Source of the DNA: Chloroflexi bacterium HGW-Chloroflexi-6 | Lineage (GTDB): Bacteria > Chloroflexota > Anaerolineae > Anaerolineales > Villigracilaceae | Direction: 5' to 3' | Assembly (NCBI GenBank): GCA_002840685.1 | Contig: PHBU01000011.1 | Location: forward strand, 345,135-409,134 | Length of the DNA stretch: 64,000 nucleotides | In this document: positions 6,630 through 13,320 of the stretch, piece by piece | Layout: each line of letters begins with the position of its first letter | Position numbering within the stretch: position 1 is the stretch's first letter | Made by a program: the position numbers and the translations under genes | The notes under the pieces: generated by a model | Told to the model about the DNA's origin: nothing | Seen by the model: only the letters and a program-made list of their open reading frames with translations | Databases searched by the model: none

Positions 6630-8234
6630 GTGTCTGACTCCCCTAAACTCCTTAGTGTAAAAAATCTCTCGAAATATTTTGGCTCGGTTGGCGCACTGAT
6701 GGGCGTTAACTTCGAACTGGCGCCAGGCGAAATTCTGGGCGTGGTTGGCCAGCGCGGCTCTGGAAAATCAACCCTGTTTCAAGTATTGGGTGGTGTTTAC
6801 CAACCCACCAGCGGTGAAATCTTCCTGGACGGCAAACGGGTTACGCTCAAAGCCGCCTCGCAGTCCAAACACTGGGGCATTGAAACCGTCCACCAGAACC
6901 CACAACTGGCAGAGAACTTCAATGTACTCAACAATATCTTTTTGGGAAGAGAGATCTGGACACCCAGCCGCATCAAAATACGCCCGGATGAAAGCGCAAT
7001 GGCAAAAATTGCCCGCGATCTGCTCGATGAGTTCGACCTGCCGCGAGAGTTGATTTTCGAGCGACCGGCCAATTTATCAAATGAGCAGACCCAGGTGGTG
7101 GCTTTATGCCGGGCTTTGTGCCGCCCGAGCCGCCTGCTTTTGTTGGATGACGCCCTGGCAGCTTTAAGTTTCGAGCGCCAACAGAAATTACTCGGCCACA
7201 TCAAACAGATCGCGGCCCAAAATGTGGCCGTCGTTTTAAGCAGTGACGATCTGAAACACATTTTCGCCGTTACCGACCGCATCCTGGTCATGTATCAGGG
7301 ACGCCAGGCTACCCTGCGAACAACCGCCGAGACCACCCCGCGCGAAATTGTAGAACTGATCGTTGGCTCGAACCGCAAGGAACAGGTGACGCCTGTCATC
7401 TGGGCCTTTGAAAATTACCATGCTGCCCAACAGCAAGCCGAGGAACTGCGCCGCACCCAGATGGTGTTGCGTGAAAGCCTGGAAGCCCAGGATTCGCTCA
7501 ACCGGCAGTTGATCGAACGCTTGAGTGACCAGGTCGAGGCCCTCGATCGTCTTAACCTGGCTCTGCAGGAGGCCAACCGACGCTTGATGACCGAGCGCGA
7601 GGCCGAACGCAAAGCCCTGGCGCGCGATCTGCACGACCAGGTTATCCAGGATCTTTTGAGTTATAACTATCAATTGGAAGACGCTGAAGGCGAAATTGCT
7701 GATCTGGATCAGCGCGAGGAGCTGACCGGCATCCGCAACGGAATTCGATCTGTTGTCAGCAGTCTGCGCCAATTGTGCAGCGACCTGCGCCCGCCAACGA
7801 TCGACAGCCACGGTCTTTCGGCGGCCATCCGCTCGTTAACCCACCAGTGGTCGAAGATGAGCGGCATCAAAGTCACGCTGGATATAGACCCTGATTTAGG
7901 CCGCCTGCCTGAAACCATAGAGCTCTCCGTTTTTCGGATCGTTCAGGAAGGCTTGAGTAATGTGCGCAAGCACTCTGAGGCGACCACCGTTCACCTGGCT
8001 TTGTCGCGCACCCCCAACGCCAGCCTGCTGGTGCAACTCTCAGACAACGGAAAAGGAATCGCCCGGCCGATCAACCTGGCGAAACTCTCAGCGCAGAAAC
8101 ATTTTGGTTTGGTGGGAATCAGTGAACGGGTAACGTTGTTAAGCGGCACCATGCAGGTAGAATCGCCCGAAGATGGCGGAATGGCGCTTCAAATTGAAAT
8201 CCCCAGCCCTTATCCGTCCCTGGCCGCGGTATAA
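6630..8234 (+). CDS. Soluble histidine kinase fused to a degenerate sugar-ABC ATPase domain
   Basis: This is one 534-residue chain. Residues ~6-245 form an ABC nucleotide-binding domain of the monosaccharide (FrcA/RbsA) type: Walker A GQRGSGKST at 40-48 and Q-loop Gln at 89. The signature is LSNEQ (149-153) instead of LSGGQ, Walker B ends LLLLDDAL so the catalytic Glu is Asp174, and the H-loop His is replaced (LSSDDLKHI). Residues ~260-325 are a coiled coil. Residues ~325-390 form a HisKA_3 dimerisation domain with ARDLHDQVIQ and phospho-acceptor His335. The C-terminus is a HATPase_c domain with N-box GLSNVRKH (Asn444), SDNGKGI (471-477) and HFGLVGISER. There is no membrane helix or signal peptide. 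The start is GTG with AAAGG upstream. The kinase half looks active and the ABC half looks like a nucleotide-binding sensor or docking module. Its neighbours are a response regulator and a sugar ABC transporter. Confidence 0.9.
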   Translation: MSDSPKLLSVKNLSKYFGSVGALMGVNFELAPGEILGVVGQRGSGKSTLFQVLGGVYQPTSGEIFLDGKRVTLKAASQSKHWGIETVHQNPQLAENFNVLNNIFLGREIWTPSRIKIRPDESAMAKIARDLLDEFDLPRELIFERPANLSNEQTQVVALCRALCRPSRLLLLDDALAALSFERQQKLLGHIKQIAAQNVAVVLSSDDLKHIFAVTDRILVMYQGRQATLRTTAETTPREIVELIVGSNRKEQVTPVIWAFENYHAAQQQAEELRRTQMVLRESLEAQDSLNRQLIERLSDQVEALDRLNLALQEANRRLMTEREAERKALARDLHDQVIQDLLSYNYQLEDAEGEIADLDQREELTGIRNGIRSVVSSLRQLCSDLRPPTIDSHGLSAAIRSLTHQWSKMSGIKVTLDIDPDLGRLPETIELSVFRIVQEGLSNVRKHSEATTVHLALSRTPNASLLVQLSDNGKGIARPINLAKLSAQKHFGLVGISERVTLLSGTMQVESPEDGGMALQIEIPSPYPSLAAV

Positions 8235-8236
8235 AC

Positions 8237-9283
8237 TCAGCGCGCCAGCGCATCTTCAACCACCTGGCGCACAGTGGCGGCGTCGATGTCTTTTTTGTCG
8301 AGAAAAGCAACTGCCCCGGCATTCAGGCCCATTCGACGAAATTCGCGGTCAGGGTAGGCACTGATCAGCACCATCAAGGTTGTGGGGGAAACACTCTTGA
8401 TGCGCCGGGCGCATTGAATACCATCTTCTTCCTTTAAAACAACATCAATAAAAGCCAGGCGGGGTTTTACTTTCTCAGCCAGGCGCACAGCTTCCTGGCA
8501 GTCGTTGGCCTCGTGAACCGAGGCCTGCGGCCAGGTTTTTCCGAGCAACTTTGCCAGTTGGGCGCGGTAACGGGGGTTATCGTCCAAGACAAGCACATTC
8601 AGGCTTTCCCCGTGGATTTCAGGCCGGCCCTGTTTTTCACTTTCTGGCACGAGCAGCACTTCAGGATGTTTATTGGCGTAATTGTTGGCTTCCAGGCGGC
8701 TTTCCACGCCAATGGCGCGATAAAGCGCAGTCAGGTGATTCTCAATGGTTTTGATGCTTAAATCCATTACCCAGGCGATTTTCTGGTTGTTGTAGCCCTG
8801 GGTTAGCAGATAAAGCAATTCGCGCTGGCGGCGCGTGATCGAAGGCACAGACTCAACAGGCGCGCTGTGTTGGTCAACCAGGCGGTTTACCAGTGGGTCA
8901 GAAATCCAACGCCCACCGTCGAGAATACGCCGGACGGCCAGGTGTAAATCGGAAAGCGGCTGATCTTTGAGATGGTAGCCATTCACCCCGGCAGAAAGCA
9001 AACCGACCACATAAGACTGATCATCATAGGCGCTGACCACCAGTATCTTAAGGGCCGGATATTGCACGCGCATTTGCTGGACAGCTGCCACAGGCTCAAA
9101 ATCGGGCATATTGACATCCATCACCAGCAAGGTGGGTTGCAACGTTTCAAGGGCCTGAACCAAATCAGGCCCGTTTCCGACCTCGCCAACAATTTCAATC
9201 CCAGGCAGGCTGGTAAGCGCATCACGCAATCCGGCGCGAATGAGAGCATGATCATCAGCGAGCAGGGTTTTAATGGTTATCAT
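8237..9283 (-). CDS. Response regulator with REC-LuxR HTH-REC architecture
   Basis: The 348-residue protein begins with a receiver domain (acidic pair D10/D11, phospho-acceptor D56 in LLVMDVNMP, switch S84, K106). A LuxR/NarL-type helix-turn-helix follows at ~148-205 (ITRRQRELLYLLTQGY, then MDLSIKTIENHLTALYRAIG). A second complete receiver covers ~228-345, with D234/D235, D280 in LAFIDVVLK, S308 and K330. Most NarL-family regulators end with the HTH; a C-terminal second receiver is unusual. The HisKA_3 type of the neighbouring kinase matches this regulator class. The gene converges on the kinase with only two bases between stop codons and diverges from the sugar-binding protein gene, a likely target. 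The second receiver could accept phosphate or act as a dimerisation brake. Confidence 0.9.
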   Translation of the reverse strand: MITIKTLLADDHALIRAGLRDALTSLPGIEIVGEVGNGPDLVQALETLQPTLLVMDVNMPDFEPVAAVQQMRVQYPALKILVVSAYDDQSYVVGLLSAGVNGYHLKDQPLSDLHLAVRRILDGGRWISDPLVNRLVDQHSAPVESVPSITRRQRELLYLLTQGYNNQKIAWVMDLSIKTIENHLTALYRAIGVESRLEANNYANKHPEVLLVPESEKQGRPEIHGESLNVLVLDDNPRYRAQLAKLLGKTWPQASVHEANDCQEAVRLAEKVKPRLAFIDVVLKEEDGIQCARRIKSVSPTTLMVLISAYPDREFRRMGLNAGAVAFLDKKDIDAATVRQVVEDALAR

Positions 9284-9306
9284 CAGGATAGATGCTGTTT
9301 TTCTTT

Positions 9307-9336
9307 TTAGGGGAAATCCCCTAAGAAAATTAGGGG
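9307..9336. promoter_or_regulatory. Three-armed TTAGGGG/CCCCTAA repeat in the regulator/transporter intergenic region
   Basis: TTAGGGG (9307-9313), CCCCTAA (9318-9324) and TTAGGGG (9330-9336) can form two alternative 7-bp hairpins, or serve as a paired protein-binding site. It lies just upstream of the response regulator start and ~40 bp upstream of the transporter promoter. Use as operator is inferred from position. Confidence 0.45.
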
Positions 9337-9365
9337 TGATACCTGGAAAGAACAGGGGTAACGAG

Positions 9366-9404
9366 GGGTTGAACCCTTGATATGGAATTGACTATCATTA
9401 TAGT
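9366..9404 (+). promoter_or_regulatory. Probable promoter of the sugar uptake operon, with palindrome GGGTT-G-AACCC
   Basis: TTGATA (9377-9382), a 16-bp spacer and TATAGT (9399-9404) form a good sigma-70-type promoter ~110 bp before the ATG at 9514. A perfect palindrome at 9366-9376 touches the -35 box, where an activator or repressor would bind. The long leader carries nothing else I recognise. Confidence 0.55.
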
Positions 9405-9513
9405 GTAAGGTTTTACCTTCGTAAAGCAAAGGAGGTGTCCTGCTGCAATATCAAAAATTGAAGTGAAGATCAGAAATCTCATATCAACTGTAAAATTTTC
9501 AAGGAGGCTGTAA

Positions 9514-11679
9514 ATGTTTAAGAAGAGTTCACTTTTTGTGTTGCTGGCCCTTTTAATGGTGGCCTCAACAATTTTGGCCGCATGCGGCCCCGCTGCCACT
9601 GCTGCCCCTGCCGAAGCCGAAGATAAACTGGCCGTTGGTATCGTGCTCCCCACCAAAGACGAACCCCGCTGGATCCAGGACGAAACCCGTTTCAAGGATG
9701 CACTCCAGGAAGCTGGTTACACCGTTGAAATTCTCTTCAGCCAGGGCGATTCCGCCAAAGAGAAAGCCAATGTCGAAGCCTTGATCACCAAGGGTGTCAA
9801 AGTCATCATCATTTGCCCGCAAGACGGCAATGCCGCTGCTGCTGCAGTGGAAGAAGCCCGCAAAGCTGGCGTCAAGGTGATTTCCTATGACCGCCTGATC
9901 ACCGGCACTGATGCTGTCGATTACTATGTGACCTTCGACAGTGTTGCCGTTGGCGCCGCCCAGGGTCAATACCTGCTTGACGGCGCGACTGGCACTGGCA
10001 ACCCGCTTTACCTGTATGCCGGCGCTGCCTCTGACAACAATGCCTTCCTGTTCTTCGAAGGCGCCTGGTCGGTCCTGCAACCCAAGATCGCCGATGGCAC
10101 TTTCGTTATCAAGAACTCCAGCGAAGCTGTTGCCCTGGCCGACAAGGCCACCCTGACCCGTGACGAACAGGCCAAGATCATCGGCCAGGTCACCACCAAC
10201 TGGGATTTCAACACTGCCAAGAACCTGGCCGAAGCCAACCTGACTTCTGCCGCCGCCGAGGACAAAGGCAATGTCTTCATCCTGGCCCCGAACGATGGTA
10301 CCGCCCGCGCGATCGCCGATGCTTTCGGCGCTGACAAAGATGTAACCAGCTTCATGGTGACCGGTCAGGATGCCGAAAAAGCTTCCGTCCAGTACATCAT
10401 CGATGGCAAGCAGTCCATGACCGTTTTCAAAGATGTCCGCACCCTGGTGAAGGACGCGATCGGTATGGCTGTTGCCGTGCTCGAAGGCAAGACCCCCGTT
10501 ACCACTGGCGCTTACAACAATGGCAAGATCGATGTTCCCGCCAAGCAATCTGAAGTTATCAGCGTTGACGCAGCCAATGTCAAAGCCGCTTTGATCGACT
10601 CGGGCTACTACCAGGCTGGTGAATTCACCGGTTTGGATGAAGCTGGTGCCGCTCCTGCCATCACCGGCAAAGTTGGTATCGTGCTCCCGACCAAAGACGA
10701 ACCCCGCTGGATCCAGGACGAAACCCGTTTCAAGGAAGCCCTGACCGCCGCTGGTTACGAAGTCGAAATTCTCTTCAGCCAGGGTGACTCGGCCAAAGAG
10801 AAAGCCAATGTCGAAGCCCTGATCACCAAGGGTATCCAGGTTTTGATCATCTGCCCGCAGGACGGCACCGCCGCTGCTGCCGCTGTTGAAGAAGCCAAGG
10901 CCGCTGGCGTCAAGGTCATCTCGTATGACCGCCTCGTCCGCGACACCGATGCTGTTGATTACTATGTGACCTTCGATAGTGTTGCCGTTGGCGCTGCCCA
11001 GGCCCAGTACCTGGTCGACAAAGCTGCCGGCACTGGCAACCCGCTTTACCTGTATGCTGGCGCTGCCTCTGACAACAATGCCTTCCTGTTCTTCGAAGGC
11101 GCCTGGACTGTCCTGCAGCCCAAGATCGCCGATGGCACTTTCGTCATCAAGAACTCCAGCGAAGCTGTTGCCCTGGCCGACAAGGCCACCCTGACCCGTG
11201 ACGAACAGGCCAAGATCATCGGCCAGGTCACCACCAACTGGGACTTCAACACCGCCAAAGGCCTTGCTGAAGCCAACCTGACCGTTTCGACCGCTGCTGA
11301 CAAGGGCAACGTCTTCATCCTGGCCCCGAACGATGGCACCGCTCGCGCGATCGCCGACACCTTCGGTGCTGACAAAGATGTAACCAGCTTTGTTGTGACC
11401 GGTCAGGATGCCGAAAAAGCTTCCGTCCAGTACATCATCGATGGCAAGCAATCCATGACCGTGCTTAAAGACGTGCGCACCCTGGTGGCTGACGCCATCA
11501 GCACCGCCATCGCCTACCTGCAAGGCCAGACTCCTCCCCAGACCAACACCTACAACAACGGCGCGATCGATGTTCCCGCCAAGCCGTCTGAGGTTGTTAC
11601 TGTGGACAAAGACAATGTCGTTGAAGCCGTGATCGACTCCGGTTACTGGCCCGCCAGTGACTTCACCGGTCTGCCCTAA
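9514..11679 (+). CDS. Sugar-binding lipoprotein with two tandem ChvE-like domains
   Basis: The 721-residue protein has a lipoprotein signal peptide (hydrophobic ~6-21, lipobox LAAC) and an A/P/E-rich linker. Two complete periplasmic-binding-protein domains follow, residues ~41-386 and ~387-721. Each starts VGIVLPTKDEPRWIQDETRF and contains the ISYDRL and DYYVTFDSVAVG motifs typical of ChvE/XylF-type monosaccharide receptors. One such domain is normally the whole protein. It is followed by GguA/GguB-like genes, so it should deliver monosaccharides to that ABC transporter. Codon use is strongly biased (GCC, ACC, CTG, GAA), which suggests high expression. The ATG follows AAGGAGG. Two lobes per chain might raise local substrate concentration or bind two sugars. 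Ligand identity is unknown. Confidence 0.9.
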   Translation: MFKKSSLFVLLALLMVASTILAACGPAATAAPAEAEDKLAVGIVLPTKDEPRWIQDETRFKDALQEAGYTVEILFSQGDSAKEKANVEALITKGVKVIIICPQDGNAAAAAVEEARKAGVKVISYDRLITGTDAVDYYVTFDSVAVGAAQGQYLLDGATGTGNPLYLYAGAASDNNAFLFFEGAWSVLQPKIADGTFVIKNSSEAVALADKATLTRDEQAKIIGQVTTNWDFNTAKNLAEANLTSAAAEDKGNVFILAPNDGTARAIADAFGADKDVTSFMVTGQDAEKASVQYIIDGKQSMTVFKDVRTLVKDAIGMAVAVLEGKTPVTTGAYNNGKIDVPAKQSEVISVDAANVKAALIDSGYYQAGEFTGLDEAGAAPAITGKVGIVLPTKDEPRWIQDETRFKEALTAAGYEVEILFSQGDSAKEKANVEALITKGIQVLIICPQDGTAAAAAVEEAKAAGVKVISYDRLVRDTDAVDYYVTFDSVAVGAAQAQYLVDKAAGTGNPLYLYAGAASDNNAFLFFEGAWTVLQPKIADGTFVIKNSSEAVALADKATLTRDEQAKIIGQVTTNWDFNTAKGLAEANLTVSTAADKGNVFILAPNDGTARAIADTFGADKDVTSFVVTGQDAEKASVQYIIDGKQSMTVLKDVRTLVADAISTAIAYLQGQTPPQTNTYNNGAIDVPAKPSEVVTVDKDNVVEAVIDSGYWPASDFTGLP
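9634..11676 (+). repeat. 1038-bp in-frame tandem duplication inside the sugar-binding protein gene
   Basis: Copy 1 starts at 9634 and copy 2 at 10672, an exact period of 1038 bp or 346 codons. The copies stay very similar; bases 10108-10205 and their counterpart 11146-11243 are identical for 98 nt, and another ~50-nt identical block starts near 10360/11398. Other parts differ at several positions, so the copies are not an assembly echo. Confidence 0.9.
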
Positions 11680-11696
11680 CCCGTAACTGTTTTATA

Positions 11697-11740
11697 ATAC
11701 AGGAATAGTGATGGGTGCAATTCCATCACTATTCCTGTAT
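11697..11740 (+). terminator. 18-bp perfect hairpin between binding-protein and ATPase genes
   Basis: Arms 11697-11714 and 11723-11740 pair perfectly around an 8-nt loop. The following bases are A/T-rich but lack a clean T run. In this position it probably acts as a partial terminator or 3'-end stabiliser, giving more binding protein than transporter core. Confidence 0.7.
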
Positions 11741-11785
11741 AATTTCAATATATTTTTATGTCCATTCTTTAGCCGGAGTATGCCT

Positions 11786-13309
11786 ATGGATACACCATTG
11801 CTGGAAATGAAGAACATCACCAAGGAATTTCCCGGCGTAAAAGCCCTGAACAATGTCAGCTTCCAGGTCAAAGCAGGCGAAATTCATTGCCTGGTCGGTG
11901 AAAACGGGGCTGGCAAATCGACTCTGATGAAAGTTCTCAGTGGCGTGTACCCGCATGGCGACTACACGGGTGAAATTCTTCTGAGCGGGCACGCACAGCA
12001 GTTTTCCCAAATCAAGGACAGTGAAAAAGCCGGTATTGCCATTATTTATCAGGAATTGGCACTCATCCCAGACATGACCGTTTATGAAAACATTTTTCTT
12101 GGTCATGAGATTTCAACCGCAGCCGGGGTAATGGATTGGAACGAAACCGTGCGGCGTGCCGGGGAAATGTTAAAGAAAGTCAAGCTTGATACCAACCCTG
12201 CAGCCATCGTCAAGGATTTGGGCGTTGGTCAACAACAACTGGTTGAAATTGCAAAGGCCCTTAGCCGGGATGTTAAAATTCTCATTCTCGATGAACCCAC
12301 TGCAGCTCTCAACGAAGATGATAGCGCCAATCTGCTGAAATTATTGCGCGATCTAAAAGAACAGGGTGTTACCTGCATTCTGATTTCTCATAAATTAAAA
12401 GAAGTTATTCAAATAGCCGATGCCGTCACCGTCCTGCGCGACGGCCAGACGATTTGTACGCTCGATGCCCACAAAGGCGAAGTTTCTGAACACATCCTGA
12501 TCAAGCACATGGTCGGGCGCGAAATTGATAACATCTACCCGCAGCGTGCGCGGACTGTTTCTGATCAAGTCACACTTGAAGTCAAAAATTGGAATGCGTA
12601 CGACCCGAACCTGGGACGCGCTATTCTCAAAGATATCAACATCAATGTAAAACGGGGCGAAATCATTGGGTTGGCAGGTCTGATGGGCTCCGGGCGCACC
12701 GAACTCGCCTTGAGTATGTTTGGCAACCCGGGTGGCTACCAGGTAACTGGTGAGCTCTACTTAAAGGGTCAGAAAAAGCACCTCAAACGCCCGCAAGATG
12801 CAATCAAAGCAGGCATGGCCTATGTTACCGAAGACCGCAAGGGCGACGGTCTGATCCTGATCCAGGATGTCAAACAAAACATCACCCTGGCGAATTTGCT
12901 TGAAATCTCGACCAATGGGGTTGTGGACAGTAACGCCGAAATCAAAGTCGCCAATGAATATCGCGAATCATTGAACATCAAAACTCCCAGTGTTGAACAA
13001 ACGGTGTCCAACCTGAGCGGCGGCAACCAGCAAAAGGTCTGTCTGGGCAAATGGCTGTTTGTCAAACCCGATATCTTGATCCTGGATGAACCGACCCGCG
13101 GTATCGACGTGGGCGCAAAATTCGAAATCTATACCATCATGACCAAATTGGTGCAGCAGGGCATGAGCATTATCATGATCTCGTCTGAACTACCTGAGGT
13201 TCTGGGCATGAGTGACAGAGTTTATATCGTTTCATCTGGCAAGATCAGCGGCGAACTGCCCATCGAAGAAGCCACGCAAGAAAAAATTATGCACCTAGCA
13301 ACGAATTGA
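11786..13309 (+). CDS. gguA: Multiple-monosaccharide ABC transporter ATPase (GguA/MmsA type)
   Basis: This is a tandem ATPase of 507 residues. The first nucleotide-binding domain has GENGAGKST (~residue 40), GVGQQQLVEIAKAL and ILILDEPTAAL, with an ISHKLKE switch. The second has the usual degenerate GLMGSGRTE, LSGGNQQKV and LILDEPTRGIDVGAK, ending ISSELPEV. GKSTLMKVLSGVYPHGDYTG is characteristic of GguA. I chose the ATG at 11786 because GGAG lies seven bases upstream; an in-frame start at 11708 would fall inside the preceding hairpin and gives an unlikely extension. The enzyme powers sugar import through the permease encoded next. Confidence 0.93.
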   Translation: MDTPLLEMKNITKEFPGVKALNNVSFQVKAGEIHCLVGENGAGKSTLMKVLSGVYPHGDYTGEILLSGHAQQFSQIKDSEKAGIAIIYQELALIPDMTVYENIFLGHEISTAAGVMDWNETVRRAGEMLKKVKLDTNPAAIVKDLGVGQQQLVEIAKALSRDVKILILDEPTAALNEDDSANLLKLLRDLKEQGVTCILISHKLKEVIQIADAVTVLRDGQTICTLDAHKGEVSEHILIKHMVGREIDNIYPQRARTVSDQVTLEVKNWNAYDPNLGRAILKDININVKRGEIIGLAGLMGSGRTELALSMFGNPGGYQVTGELYLKGQKKHLKRPQDAIKAGMAYVTEDRKGDGLILIQDVKQNITLANLLEISTNGVVDSNAEIKVANEYRESLNIKTPSVEQTVSNLSGGNQQKVCLGKWLFVKPDILILDEPTRGIDVGAKFEIYTIMTKLVQQGMSIIMISSELPEVLGMSDRVYIVSSGKISGELPIEEATQEKIMHLATN

Positions 13310-13320
13310 GGAGGCTCAAT

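Noticed and set aside
6630..8234. Possibility that the ABC-kinase fusion is an artefact of joined genes or a frameshift
   Set aside because: The frame is continuous with a natural coiled-coil linker, no internal start with a ribosome site separates the halves, and the degenerate ABC residues fit a non-transport role.
9565..11523. Long open frame of 652 codons on the minus strand opposite the sugar-binding protein gene
   Set aside because: It mirrors the strongly biased codon use of the real gene, has glycine/aspartate/valine-rich low-complexity content and no start context or family motifs.
9634..11676. Possibility that the duplicated binding domain is an assembly error
   Set aside because: The two copies differ at many scattered positions and in linker length at the ends, which a misassembly of one copy would not produce; long reads would still be decisive.
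11708..11785. Upstream extension of the gguA-like frame
   Set aside because: The extension lies in the intergenic hairpin, gives an unusual aromatic-rich N-terminus, and GGAG supports the ATG at 11786.
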